DNA of 52,267 bases from a virus. Shown one piece after another: positions 20,842 through 29,688 of this stretch. A program made the translations under genes and the position numbers. The stretch spans positions 1 through 52,267 of the IMG/VR virus record IMGVR_UViG_3300012683_000011. One strand, written 5' to 3'. The stretch's first letter is position 1; each line of letters opens with the position of its first letter. The notes beneath the pieces are model-generated. The model did no database searches. It was not told the DNA's origin and saw nothing but the letters and a program-made list of their open reading frames with translations.

Positions 20842-21952
20842 ATTAACGTTTCTACAACTTTTTGAGTCCAAGAAGTCAATGAAGGAAAATGTGATCGAGG
20901 ATGTTCATATCCTTGGTCCTAATAGTCAGAATAGTTTTCAAGGCAAAAAGATTTCTTATACTCCTACAGCTATGCAGGAGGCGACGAATCTTTATGAAGG
21001 TCTTGATGTTTATATTGACCATGCTGAACAAGATGAAGATGGTAACAATAAAGAGCGTAAAGTTCGTGACAAGATCGGCACTATTTCGGGGGTGAACTAT
21101 AAAGAAGGTACTGGAATTTGGGCAAAAGAATTCGTTCTTAACCCCAAACATCCTCAATTTGAGCAGATTAAGTGGTGGAATGAGAATTACCCTAATAAAA
21201 TTGGGTTTTCTCATGACGCTAGGATGGCTATTAATCCTGCAACTGGTGAAGTTAATAAGATTTTAAAGCCTAATAGCGCTGATTTGGTGGCCCAACCTGC
21301 AACAGTTATGGGTTTACACGAGTCAATTAAGCTAATTAAAGAAGGCGCGATTGCTGATAAGATGGAAGAAGATGCAGATAATATTTTCCTTGACAAGCTC
21401 ATTTCTACTGCCAATAGTTTAGCAGTTAATATCCTGTGGTCGGCTTACAAAGACAAGTCAGCCGCCGCTAAAAATTTAATCGTCATCTATAAAGATTTAT
21501 TAAGTGAACTTAAATCTTATATGGATGAAGAATCCAACGAAACGGAGAGTGTGAATATGGATCTTTCCAAGTTAACTATCGATGAATTGAAGAAGGATCG
21601 GCCGGACCTTGTCACTGTTTTAAGCAAGGAATCGGTTGCTCCTGTCGAAGCTTCAAAGGCTACTGAAATTGATGCCGCAGTTAAGAAGGCTGTTACTTTA
21701 GAGAAGCGTGTTATGGAAGCTATCAATCAGCTTCCGGAAACCTATCGTAGTAAGTCTTTTGAAACCCAGCTTCGTGAAGCTAAGAATGATGAAATTTTTA
21801 AGGAACTCTTAGATGATCGTTTGGCTTTAGTTAATAAGCCCGTGTCTGAGAGGGTTCTTGTTCTCGCTCATGAGAGTAAGAATACTGAAAAAGTTACTAA
21901 TGAAGATGACACTCGTAAGGCTTTAGGCTTACCTAATAAGAAGGGTGAATAA
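20831..21952 (+). CDS. Prohead protease fused to scaffold
   Basis: The N-terminal 175 residues match phage prohead maturation proteases (TPTAMQEATNLYEGLDVYID-H, RDKIGTISGVNYKEGTGIWA, NKIGFSHDARM). His 58 of VYIDH and Ser 132 of GFSH are candidate catalytic residues. The C-terminal 200 residues are a charged, helical scaffold (SKLTIDELKKDRPDLVTVLS). 373 residues. The start overlaps the portal end by 11 bases; ATG 20879 is an alternative start. An internal SD and ATG at 21557 may give free scaffold. Confidence 0.85.
   Translation: MENKLTFLQLFESKKSMKENVIEDVHILGPNSQNSFQGKKISYTPTAMQEATNLYEGLDVYIDHAEQDEDGNNKERKVRDKIGTISGVNYKEGTGIWAKEFVLNPKHPQFEQIKWWNENYPNKIGFSHDARMAINPATGEVNKILKPNSADLVAQPATVMGLHESIKLIKEGAIADKMEEDADNIFLDKLISTANSLAVNILWSAYKDKSAAAKNLIVIYKDLLSELKSYMDEESNETESVNMDLSKLTIDELKKDRPDLVTVLSKESVAPVEASKATEIDAAVKKAVTLEKRVMEAINQLPETYRSKSFETQLREAKNDEIFKELLDDRLALVNKPVSERVLVLAHESKNTEKVTNEDDTRKALGLPNKKGE
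21545..21952 (+). other. Possible internal translation start for free scaffold
   Basis: GGAG lies 8 bases upstream of ATG 21557, in frame with the protease gene and exactly where the protease domain and linker end and the helical scaffold begins (MDLSKLTIDELKKDRPDLV). Nested scaffold genes of this type are known from lambda-like phages; here it is inference. Confidence 0.45.
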
Positions 21953-21954
21953 AT

Positions 21955-22425
21955 ATGACACACCAACATCGTGGTGGTAATGTTGATCAGATTGTTGCCC
22001 CTGTTAAATTAACTTCTACCGTTCCGACGAATACTATTAACAAGGGCGACCCCTGCGCTATTGTTTCTGGTTTTCTTGTTCCGGCTGGAGCTTTTACTTG
22101 GGATACTGATGAGGCAACTACCCAGACTGGTTTTGCTGCGGCTTTTGCTGGTTTCTCTGATGGTCGTTCTATCGCTGGTTCCACCGATCCGCGAGTTTTA
22201 GAGTTGCCTATTAATATGGGTGGAAATATTGAAGTTGATGTTGCCTCTGCTACATATGAGATTGGTACTTTCGTTGCTTGCGATTCTGGTTCTTCGTTAT
22301 TGAAGCCTGGAACTCTTAAAGCTACTTCGACTAAGGCTAAGGCTATTGGTGTTATTATTCGCCGCGAAGGCGCTGCCACTACTCGTGCCCTTATTCGCCC
22401 GATCAACACTCCGGTTTCGAGGTAA
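21955..22425 (+). CDS. Capsid decoration/stabilisation protein
   Basis: 156 residues, almost all beta-strand and turns, Gly/Ala/Thr-rich (NKGDPCAIVSGFLVPAGAF, PINMGGNIEVDVASATYEIG). Position between the protease/scaffold and the major capsid protein, size and composition fit phage head decoration proteins of the DUF2190/gpD type. Codon use resembles that of the capsid gene, consistent with high-level production. Confidence 0.8.
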   Translation: MTHQHRGGNVDQIVAPVKLTSTVPTNTINKGDPCAIVSGFLVPAGAFTWDTDEATTQTGFAAAFAGFSDGRSIAGSTDPRVLELPINMGGNIEVDVASATYEIGTFVACDSGSSLLKPGTLKATSTKAKAIGVIIRREGAATTRALIRPINTPVSR

Positions 22426-22430
22426 GACAA

Positions 22431-23636
22431 ATGCAAATTATTAATTTACGCGAAGCTTTCCGTAATAAGAAGACTCGCCCCGAAGTTCTTAGCGTTACCG
22501 AAACAGTTGGTAAGGCTATCAAGTCGGGTGAAATCAAGAAGGAACAGCTTTCTATTCGCAATATCGCTGAGTCGATTCTTGGCGATGCTGGTATGAAGGC
22601 TATGGATCGCAATAATGATGAAGGTAATATCATTGTTGGTTTACATGAGGCCGTTGATCCGGTTTCATTAACTGCTTTTACTAATATCACCGGTTTACTT
22701 GTGCTTCAGTATGCTGTCGAAGCGTACCAAGCTCCTGAGTATATTGGTATGCAGCTTTGCACTGAGGAAACTTCGCGCGATGATAATGTTCGCATTCCTG
22801 GTTTAGCTCCGATTGATGATAAGGTTTTAGTTGTTAAGGAAGGTCAGGAATACCCGACTGTTAGTTTCGGCGAAGATTATATCAGCACTCCGACTTCTCA
22901 GAAGCGCGGCGCTCGTATTGCTCTTACGCGCGAGATGGTTTTCTTCGATCGTACTAATCAGCTTGGTGAATTATCGTCCGCTCTCGGCGCCCGCCTTGCT
23001 ACTGATCGTGAGAAGCGTATTCTTTCTGAAGTTCTTGGTTTAACCAATAGCTTTAGTCGTAAGGGTGTTGCTCGTAATAACTATGTTAGTTCTGCCGATC
23101 CGCGAATTAACTTAACTTACTCGCAGGATCTTACCGATTGGACTTCGCTTGATGCTGCTCAGCAGGTTTTCAATGCTTATACTGACGATCGTACTGATGC
23201 CGAGCCTATTTCTGTGATTCCTGATACCTTATTAGTTACTCCTTCATACGAGTTTACTGCTAAGCGTATTTGGGAGGCGACTGAATTACGTGTTGGTACT
23301 CAGAGCGGAGCCCAACAGGCTTACGGCCCGAATATCATTCGTAGTAAGATTCAGAAGATTTATACCAGTCAGTGGATTACTAAGTTACTTGTTGATGCCG
23401 GTGTTGGTACTGGAGCCTCTACTTTAGCTCGCGCTAAGGGTAATTGGTTCTTTGGTAACTTTAAGAAGGCATTTGGTTATCGTACTTTATTCCCCTTCGC
23501 TGTCCAGGCTATTCAAAGCGACAAAGATATTTTTGATCGCGATGTGGTTGGCCAGTGGCGTGTGGATGAGCGCGGTACTCCTTACACCAAGGCTCCTTGG
23601 CAGGTGGGTCGCTTCCTTAAAGACTCGGCGTACTAA
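22431..23636 (+). CDS. Major capsid protein (HK97 fold expected)
   Basis: 401 residues, placed right after the decoration gene. The segment DDNVRIPGLAPIDDKVLVVK, the P-domain-like helix RIALTREMVFFDR and the late FAVQAIQSDKDIFDRDVVGQ fit phage capsid subunits. The N-terminal 70 residues are basic and helical and could be a scaffold-like delta domain. The gene uses the C/G-ending codons of the other strongly expressed genes here. It is followed by a hairpin at 23644-23671. Confidence 0.9.
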   Translation: MQIINLREAFRNKKTRPEVLSVTETVGKAIKSGEIKKEQLSIRNIAESILGDAGMKAMDRNNDEGNIIVGLHEAVDPVSLTAFTNITGLLVLQYAVEAYQAPEYIGMQLCTEETSRDDNVRIPGLAPIDDKVLVVKEGQEYPTVSFGEDYISTPTSQKRGARIALTREMVFFDRTNQLGELSSALGARLATDREKRILSEVLGLTNSFSRKGVARNNYVSSADPRINLTYSQDLTDWTSLDAAQQVFNAYTDDRTDAEPISVIPDTLLVTPSYEFTAKRIWEATELRVGTQSGAQQAYGPNIIRSKIQKIYTSQWITKLLVDAGVGTGASTLARAKGNWFFGNFKKAFGYRTLFPFAVQAIQSDKDIFDRDVVGQWRVDERGTPYTKAPWQVGRFLKDSAY

Positions 23637-23643
23637 AAGAATA

Positions 23644-23671
23644 AATGTGTGGAAGTTCCACCACACATTTA
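23644..23671 (+). terminator. Hairpin after the capsid gene
   Basis: AAATGTGTGG (23644-23653) pairs perfectly with CCACACATTT (23662-23671) across an 8-nt loop. There is no U run afterwards, so it may stabilise or process the capsid mRNA, or act as a weak terminator. Confidence 0.6.
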
Positions 23672-23687
23672 ACTAAAAGGATTTAAA

Positions 23688-24113
23688 ATGGCGAGTGTTC
23701 TCTATAATAGTTTTAAGAAGGATATAATGAATGGTAACATTGACTTAGATACTGATAGTATCTATGTATTGTTAGTTACCAGTTCGTATACTCCTGACAT
23801 CGATGCTCACACGAAGCGTTCCGATATTAGTAATGAGGTAACTGGTACTGGTTATACTGCGGCTGGCGCAGCAATTACTACTCCGACTGTTACTCAAGAT
23901 AATACGAATGATAAGGGTGTGTTCGATGGCGACGATGTCACGTGGTCAACAGCCACCATTACCGCTCGTGGCGCCGTAATTTATAAGCATCGTGGCGGCG
24001 CTTCTTCGGCTGACAATCTTATTGCATACATTGATTTTGGTGGTGATAAGGTATCTTCGGCTGGTAATTTTACTATTCAGTGGAATGCTTCTGGTATCAT
24101 TGCTCTTGCGTAA
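23688..24113 (+). CDS. Virion-associated protein of a common phage family, 141 aa
   Basis: The pattern LYNSFKKDIMNGNIDLDTDS-IYVLLVTSSYTPD, SNEVTGTGYTAAGA, then DDVTWSTATITARGAVIYK and LIAYIDFGGDKVSS matches a widespread phage structural family of unknown exact role that usually lies just after the capsid gene. It is beta-rich. SD AAAGGA, 7 bases. Confidence 0.85.
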   Translation: MASVLYNSFKKDIMNGNIDLDTDSIYVLLVTSSYTPDIDAHTKRSDISNEVTGTGYTAAGAAITTPTVTQDNTNDKGVFDGDDVTWSTATITARGAVIYKHRGGASSADNLIAYIDFGGDKVSSAGNFTIQWNASGIIALA

Positions 24114-24122
24114 GGGGCCAGT

Positions 24123-24290
24123 ATGACTTTAGAAGAGGCTGATAGTGTTCTTTCTGATTTACTTGTTGCTAAAGAAAAAAAAAGAGCCGATATTAAGGTT
24201 GCAAGAATTCAACGTGATAAGTTATTAATCGCCAAACGTACTGAGGATGCTAGTAAATCTTCTGGTATTGACGCGGTTGCTAAACAGTAA
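24123..24290 (+). CDS. Small helical protein, 55 aa
   Basis: MTLEEADSVLSDLLVAKEKK at the start, helical and strongly charged, with a Ser/Gly-rich end. SD AAGGGG, 6 bases. It is directly followed by the terminator at 24296-24324. Unrecognised; small helical proteins of this type follow structural genes in many phages. Confidence 0.75.
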   Translation: MTLEEADSVLSDLLVAKEKKRADIKVARIQRDKLLIAKRTEDASKSSGIDAVAKQ

Positions 24291-24295
24291 TTAAC

Positions 24296-24324
24296 TACCC
24301 TACCACAAAATGGTAGGGTATTTT
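24296..24324 (+). terminator. Intrinsic terminator after the capsid block
   Basis: TACCCTACCA (24296-24305) pairs perfectly with TGGTAGGGTA (24311-24320) around CAAAA, followed by TTTT. It closes the head block and precedes the fibre genes. Confidence 0.8.
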
Positions 24325-24335
24325 AGGTTAAATAA

Positions 24336-24836
24336 ATGGCTTACCCTACAACTTTAGATTCATTTACAGCTCCTAATGCAACTGATCCACGAAATGCCCC
24401 ATCTTTAGCTGGTGTAATTGTAGCAGTTCAAACAGCAATTGCCGCTCTAGAAGCTAAATTAGGTATTAATGGGTCCGCTGTAACGAGTTCAATAGACTAT
24501 AAATTAACTAATGATGTTAGATTTGCTGGCGGGGCGACCGCATTAACCGATGCATCGACAGTTGCTACCGACGCTAGTCTAGGTGGTTTCTTTACTCTTA
24601 CAATCGGTGGTAATAGAACATTAGGCGCCCCTACAAATCTTACTGCTGGGTTTAGTTATTGCTGGAAAATTACGCAAGGGGGTGGTGGTAGTAATACCCT
24701 TGCTTATAATTCAGTATTTAAATGGGCTGGCGGGACTGCTGGTGTACTATCTACAGCGGCTGGGGCTATTGATATTCTTACTGGCATTAGTGATGGTACA
24801 AATATATACGTTACATTAGCGAAAGCTTTCTCGTGA
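24336..24836 (+). CDS. Tail-fibre-associated protein, 166 aa
   Basis: The start MAYPTTLDSFTAPNATDPRN with the helix AALEAKLGING matches the N-terminal module found in many phage fibre or collar proteins. The rest is a Gly/Thr-rich beta domain (LGGFFTLTIGGNRTLGAP, GFSYCWKITQGGGGSN). It overlaps the next gene by 4 bases (GTGA), so the two are probably co-produced parts of one adhesion structure. Confidence 0.8.
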   Translation: MAYPTTLDSFTAPNATDPRNAPSLAGVIVAVQTAIAALEAKLGINGSAVTSSIDYKLTNDVRFAGGATALTDASTVATDASLGGFFTLTIGGNRTLGAPTNLTAGFSYCWKITQGGGGSNTLAYNSVFKWAGGTAGVLSTAAGAIDILTGISDGTNIYVTLAKAFS

Positions 24837-26239
24837 GAAGTCTTCATTTACTTGGCGCTTTTAGTGGCGCTGAGGATCTTATTATAACTACGTGGGCGGC
24901 TGCCATCGTTACCGCTAGTGGTACAGTTAGCGCAGCTACACGGGCCATTTGGTCTACACAAATAAAAGCATTACGAGCAAAAGCTTCGCTTTTTAGTAAA
25001 ATAAATAATGGTTCTAGTAGACTCTCTGCTGTTTGTGGGGATCAAAAAGCTGCTGCTTTAGTACCTTTTTTAGTTGGCGGCGGTGGTACTACTGATACTG
25101 GTAATAATCTTGTTAATGGCGACTATACTGAAACAACTGGTATAGCTGGTAATGCTAGTAATAAAACTATAGATATTAATATTACACCAGCGCAAGCTGG
25201 GCAATCGTCTAGTGATGCCTGCTTTATTTTTTGGTTCGGTGGTAGTGACACCGGGACTAAAGTTTTTTGTTCTAATGGTAGTGGGCATGAAGAAATTTAT
25301 AATGCGGGTGGTATAAATTGGAAATATGATTCTAGTAGTGGTGTTTCAGTTTTCCAAAGTACAAGTCAATTAGATACAGTAACATATAAAGCATCTTTTG
25401 GACAAAGTAATGTTGCTAATGCTTTAGGTGTTTTTAGACGCGGTGTATCTCGGACAATAGCGGAAGTTCGTGGTTCAGCATCTGGTTCCCTTGGTACGAG
25501 TAAATATCGCGCTTTAGGTCGTCAAGGTGGTGGGTTTGAAACTTCACTAACTTTACTTGGGTATTATATTGGCGCTGGATTAACCAACCAAGAAGTCTTT
25601 GATTTAAATGCTATAATGGAAGCTGGGTTTACAGCCCTTGGACGTTCTAGTTTCAGTACAGTAACTCCGATAGCTTTCTTTGGAGATTCTACTACACTTG
25701 GCGCTGGCTATACAGACATGCCGCAAGCTGTTTATCAGCTTGATGGTACACGTATGGGATCGAATCATGGTGTTAGTGGGGACACTTCTACACAAATAAA
25801 AACAAGACTTCTAGCGTACCCTGGTATTGCAAGAGATATTATAGTTATTCAAGCTGGCACTAATAATTATGTAGCCTCGGCATCTACTGTTTTATCTGAT
25901 ATAGCTGCTATGGTTGCAGCTATAACAGCTACTGGTAATAATAAATATTTAATTCTTACGCCACTTTGTATTTGGAGCGATGTACTTGGGTCAGCTAATA
26001 GAACTCAATATGATATAGTTCGCAATGGGATTATCTCAGCTTACCCAAGTAACTATGACGATGTCTTTACTGCCCTAGTCGCTTCATATGACGTACTCAC
26101 ACCACAAGATGTAATTGACCATACAAATGGTGTTGTTCCTAGTACAAAACGTTCAGATAATACGGTTCATTTAAATTCTCTTGGGTATTCTTTTGAAGCT
26201 ACTCGTGTTAATAATGATGTCGTAGCTGCTGCTTGGTAA
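24833..26239 (+). CDS. Tail fibre/spike with SGNH (GDSL) hydrolase domain
   Basis: 468 residues, GTG start. Residues 1-265 form a beta-rich, Ser/Gly-rich module that looks like a virion-binding or lectin-type domain. Residues 280-460 are an SGNH hydrolase: block I FFGDSTTLG, block II NHGVSGDTS, block III GTNN and block V DNTVHLNSLGY giving the Asp-x-x-His pair. Such enzymes remove acetyl or acyl groups from surface polysaccharides, so the protein probably modifies the host capsule or O-antigen during adsorption. It lies in the fibre block, between 24336-24836 and 26248-27294. Confidence 0.88.
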   Translation: MRSLHLLGAFSGAEDLIITTWAAAIVTASGTVSAATRAIWSTQIKALRAKASLFSKINNGSSRLSAVCGDQKAAALVPFLVGGGGTTDTGNNLVNGDYTETTGIAGNASNKTIDINITPAQAGQSSSDACFIFWFGGSDTGTKVFCSNGSGHEEIYNAGGINWKYDSSSGVSVFQSTSQLDTVTYKASFGQSNVANALGVFRRGVSRTIAEVRGSASGSLGTSKYRALGRQGGGFETSLTLLGYYIGAGLTNQEVFDLNAIMEAGFTALGRSSFSTVTPIAFFGDSTTLGAGYTDMPQAVYQLDGTRMGSNHGVSGDTSTQIKTRLLAYPGIARDIIVIQAGTNNYVASASTVLSDIAAMVAAITATGNNKYLILTPLCIWSDVLGSANRTQYDIVRNGIISAYPSNYDDVFTALVASYDVLTPQDVIDHTNGVVPSTKRSDNTVHLNSLGYSFEATRVNNDVVAAAW

Positions 26240-26247
26240 GGTAATTT

Positions 26248-27294
26248 ATGCCCGCTTTATACGATGAAGTCGGTATTTATGATGAAGCCTTAGCTTACGA
26301 CACTGGCTACAGTGTTAGTACAACTCCAGCTATATTAGCTGGGACTTTATCATTATTCGCCCCAATAATAAATTTTGCCTATACGACAACCCCGAATGTT
26401 GTTAATGGTACGTCGTCACTATTTACACCAGCTATACAACTTGGTTACACAACTACACCAAATATAGTTGCTGGTACTTTTTCACTCCCTGTACCAGCAT
26501 TAGATTTTTCTACAATATCTGGCGCAACTTTAGTAGCTGGGTTATTTAGTTTACCGGCTGTAATTATTAGTACCGATCAAGTAATGAGCCCAGCAATTTT
26601 TGCTGGTACTTTCTCACTATTTGCTCCAGTTATTATAGTTCCAAATGCCCCATCCATCGGTACATTAAACCTTACCGCTTCATTATTAACTCCTACTATT
26701 AATTATGATCGTGTTTTACAGCCAGTTACTAAAATTGGGACTCTAAGTGTTATCGAGCCGGCTTTAGTTTATGATTATAGTTTCAGTGTTAATCGAGTAA
26801 ATGGAACTCTGTCACTGTTAACACCGGATATTAGTTTAATTAAATTAGTTACCCCAAATATTTTATCATTAACTGGCTCTTTATTTGCCCCTACTATTAC
26901 TGGAACGGCTATTGTAACGCCAAACGTAGTTACTGGTATTTTAACATTACCAGATGCTTTTGCTAATGTTGATACATCAATAATCAATAGCCAACTTACA
27001 TTAGTAGCTACTTTTAATTTACCAAATCCCATTCTTAGTGGTGATTGTTTAGTTGATATTATCTCTGATTTTATTCCTGGTAGTGACGGGGCATCCAGTA
27101 TATTTTACCCAAATGAACAACTTAATTTAAATTTACAACCAAATATTATAACACAAACTAATAATCCCATTCCGTTACTAGTTGGAATTTTCTCAATACA
27201 GAAACCTGTTTTTGCCCAAGACGAAGAGGCCGCGCCCGATTTTATTATTGGTATGAGTTTTGATGATAGATTGGTCTTGACTTCCATAGATTAA
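26248..27294 (+). CDS. Repeat-built fibre protein, 348 aa
   Basis: About nine copies of a 25-30-residue repeat follow one another, with the core P-N-I/V-x-x-G-T-x-S-L-F/L-x-P-x-I (for example TPNIVAGTFSLPVPALDF). Only beta-type residues and turns are present, no charged clusters. A beta-solenoid or fibrous adhesin is likely. No family name. It overlaps nothing and follows 24833-26239 by 8 bases. Confidence 0.75.
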   Translation: MPALYDEVGIYDEALAYDTGYSVSTTPAILAGTLSLFAPIINFAYTTTPNVVNGTSSLFTPAIQLGYTTTPNIVAGTFSLPVPALDFSTISGATLVAGLFSLPAVIISTDQVMSPAIFAGTFSLFAPVIIVPNAPSIGTLNLTASLLTPTINYDRVLQPVTKIGTLSVIEPALVYDYSFSVNRVNGTLSLLTPDISLIKLVTPNILSLTGSLFAPTITGTAIVTPNVVTGILTLPDAFANVDTSIINSQLTLVATFNLPNPILSGDCLVDIISDFIPGSDGASSIFYPNEQLNLNLQPNIITQTNNPIPLLVGIFSIQKPVFAQDEEAAPDFIIGMSFDDRLVLTSID

Positions 27295-27310
27295 ATGCTA
27301 CACGAGAATC

Positions 27311-27658
27311 ATGCGTAAGACATTTGAAGCTAGAATTGGTTCTAATTTTCGAGGCGAGATTCACCTTGAAAGAAACGGTAAATACTTTAATTGCTCTGGC
27401 GCTACTCTAGTAGAGTTTAGTTTAGTTGAGGTTGATAGAGTAACCCCGATTATTGGGCCTATTCATATCTCTGAAAATGACCCCAATAATAATTGGAGTG
27501 CTGGCATTATTATTTGCAAATTTCATAAGTCTGATTGGCCAGTCAGCCCCACTGTAAAGGAACACGAAGTTCTTTTACAAGTTAAAGTAATTTTAAATGG
27601 GGAGGATTATTTTTGGCCAGATGCGCTTGGGAAACTTCTTAATACGTCGTTAGGTTAG
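27311..27658 (+). CDS. Uncharacterised 115-aa beta-rich protein
   Basis: Begins MRKTFEARIGSNFRGEIHLE and has the layout of small phage immunoglobulin-like or baseplate-upper proteins (NGKYFNCSGATLVEFSLVEV). It resembles in style, not in sequence that I can align well, the two proteins at 39448-40158. Function unknown, virion-associated by position. Confidence 0.65.
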   Translation: MRKTFEARIGSNFRGEIHLERNGKYFNCSGATLVEFSLVEVDRVTPIIGPIHISENDPNNNWSAGIIICKFHKSDWPVSPTVKEHEVLLQVKVILNGEDYFWPDALGKLLNTSLG

Positions 27659-27660
27659 TT

Positions 27661-27876
27661 ATGGCTGATATTGATACGTTACGAATTGCTAAGAGCAATG
27701 TGATTGCTTTATTAGAGGAAATTTCACGGAGCCCTAAGCCTAACTATGACATAGATGGACAGGAAGTTTTATGGGCAGATTATTTCAAAATGCTTACTCA
27801 GCAGGTTGAAATGTTTAATACATTGATTCAGAGGGAAGATGACCCTCTCGAATTCATGAGTCAGATGTATACCTAA
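27661..27876 (+). CDS. Small helical protein, 71 aa
   Basis: Helical (DTLRIAKSNVIALLEEISRS) with a GQEVLWADYFKML segment. This pattern is common for small head-tail joining proteins encoded before the neck genes. Start ATG is two bases after the previous stop. No firm family. Confidence 0.7.
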   Translation: MADIDTLRIAKSNVIALLEEISRSPKPNYDIDGQEVLWADYFKMLTQQVEMFNTLIQREDDPLEFMSQMYT

Positions 27877-27877
27877 C

Positions 27878-28279
27878 ATGGACTTAAAGAAATCAATTCA
27901 AGATGACTTCATGGTATTTGATGGGCTAACAAATTTAAAGTTGGCTCATGAAGATCAACTCGCTTCTATTGATTTCCAAAATGGTAAATACGATGCTAAT
28001 GTGTATACTATTGATGTTCCTGGGTGTTTGATTCGCCAGATGTCTGAACGACTTGTTGGTTCAGTTAGACAAATCTTTCAGCGTGGCATGTCAATTGGGA
28101 ATGATAATACTGATTTAGTAGATACAGTTATTGATGTTCCTAAAGCAAATGCCCCCAAAATAAATATTAATGACCAATTATGTGATGGTGAAAGGCAATG
28201 GCAAGTTCTTGGTGTTGATTTAGCAACTCTCGGAACTCGTATTCGTTGCGCTTGTCGTAGCTTGAAGAGTATAATGTGA
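27878..28279 (+). CDS. Probable head-tail joining (head closure) protein, 133 aa
   Basis: Position before the HK97-gp10-like protein and the beta-rich C-terminal half (KININDQLCDGERQWQVLGV, LGTRIRCACRSL) fit a head-closure or neck adaptor. The assignment rests on gene order. Confidence 0.6.
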   Translation: MDLKKSIQDDFMVFDGLTNLKLAHEDQLASIDFQNGKYDANVYTIDVPGCLIRQMSERLVGSVRQIFQRGMSIGNDNTDLVDTVIDVPKANAPKININDQLCDGERQWQVLGVDLATLGTRIRCACRSLKSIM

Positions 28280-28701
28280 GCTACGCGCTACCAAATCTAT
28301 CCACCGCTACTATGGAGAAGTGGTTAGAATCACGTATTAACGAACGATTTAATACACGCTTAAAACTTTTGCGGGAACAAGCTAAACAAGTTGTTATTCA
28401 ATTAATTGAAGTTGGGCCAAAGTACACTGGCGCATCTTCGGGTGTTCGTGGGCTATTTCCTATTTATAAAAGTCATCCGGCTTATGGAATGACTATTGGC
28501 AATATTTTAAATGGCGGCGATTCTGGTTGGCAAATAAACGAAACAGCTCGGCGTAAAGATACTGTGGTATCACTTATTATTTCTAACCCAATGTGGGAAC
28601 ATTATTTAAAATATGTGAATGCTGGGGAAGCTCCAAAGGCTTTCGCTTCATCGCATAATTTTGTACGTAAAGCTTGGTTAATTTATAAAGCGGCTCGATA
28701 A
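28276..28701 (+). CDS. Neck protein, HK97 gp10-like, 141 aa
   Basis: GTG start overlapping the previous stop. The helical N terminus, the central VGPKYTGASSGVRGLFPIY and the C-terminal WEHYLKYVNAGEAPKAF with NFVRKAW fit the gp10-like tail-completion family by pattern and by gene order between head closure and tail terminator. Confidence 0.65.
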   Translation: MSYALPNLSTATMEKWLESRINERFNTRLKLLREQAKQVVIQLIEVGPKYTGASSGVRGLFPIYKSHPAYGMTIGNILNGGDSGWQINETARRKDTVVSLIISNPMWEHYLKYVNAGEAPKAFASSHNFVRKAWLIYKAAR

Positions 28702-29165
28702 TGTTTCCAGACGAACGGCAAATTAATGCGGTTCTTTATGAATTAGTTCATAAAGCTTATGATGTTACTTGTATTATACACGGCGTCCCGTATCCGACAG
28801 GTAAAGAAGAATGGATTAAGTTTACTCCATTATCTTTTGTTAAAAATCCTTCTAGACGGGGCGATATTAGTCAACGTGTGTATGTTGAAATTACTTGCTA
28901 TTCTTTATTAGCTACCTATCGTAAAGATAAGCGGTATGATAGACAATGGGAATTAGCAAAGATGTATGCTGATTTATTTGACCAGCAAGATATACAAGTA
29001 GAAACTTCTTGCATATCATTTAAAGAGCCTAGGAAAGTATATCTGGATCTTAGATCGACTGGCGATTTTGCCGGCCCTATCAAACAAACTTCTCCACAAT
29101 TAAACGTCGATGCCGTTCTAATAGAAATAGAAGGCGACTTAATCCAACCGAAAGGGATAGAATGA
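28701..29165 (+). CDS. Probable tail terminator protein, 154 aa
   Basis: The pattern of an N-terminal helix, then RGDISQRVYVEITCYSL and a long C-terminal beta part, and the place directly before the tail tube gene fit the tail terminator (gpU-like) that caps the tail tube at the head end. Not shown by a hallmark motif. Confidence 0.65.
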   Translation: MFPDERQINAVLYELVHKAYDVTCIIHGVPYPTGKEEWIKFTPLSFVKNPSRRGDISQRVYVEITCYSLLATYRKDKRYDRQWELAKMYADLFDQQDIQVETSCISFKEPRKVYLDLRSTGDFAGPIKQTSPQLNVDAVLIEIEGDLIQPKGIE

Positions 29166-29671
29166 CACAGCAGGTTAGAAATTTACGCCATGGGAAGGTG
29201 ACTGTTAAAGATGGTTCTGGAACCCCCAAGGTATTAGAAATCGCCCCAATGAAGGGTGATTTAAAGTTTGATGAGCACTCTAAAACTCAGATTGTTATGA
29301 ATCGTGGCCGACTTGATAGTCGTATTGAGGGCGATCAGGAACCTATTAATATTACTTTCCAGGTTCAGTTTGCACAGTGGAGTTATGCGAATGCTGGTGT
29401 TGGTGTTTCGCCGCGTGATGCTATTCATGGTCCAGAAGCCCCTCCGGCAACTAATAGTGCTCAAGCTTGGGTTTCCGTTAATCCTTGCGGTCCTTATGCA
29501 GTTGATTTATTCTTTGATATCGCTAATCCTTGCGATCCGGGTAAGGCTGAGCATTTAGTTTTCCGCAATTTCCACGCAGATTCAATTGGGTTTGCTGAAG
29601 GTGATCCGGCGAATATGCTTACCGTTACTGGTACCGCATTCGTTATTTCGCCCGAGCGTTCTTACAACTAA
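29162..29671 (+). CDS. Major tail tube protein
   Basis: 169 residues, beta-rich with a codon use like that of the capsid gene, as expected for an abundant virion protein. The blocks VTVKDGSGTPKVLEIAPMKG, DEPINITFQVQFAQW-like segment and MLTVTGTAFVISPERSYN are typical of tail tube subunits. Located between the terminator and the tail chaperone genes. Confidence 0.8.
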   Translation: MTQQVRNLRHGKVTVKDGSGTPKVLEIAPMKGDLKFDEHSKTQIVMNRGRLDSRIEGDQEPINITFQVQFAQWSYANAGVGVSPRDAIHGPEAPPATNSAQAWVSVNPCGPYAVDLFFDIANPCDPGKAEHLVFRNFHADSIGFAEGDPANMLTVTGTAFVISPERSYN

Positions 29672-29688
29672 CACGCAAAGGAGCCACT

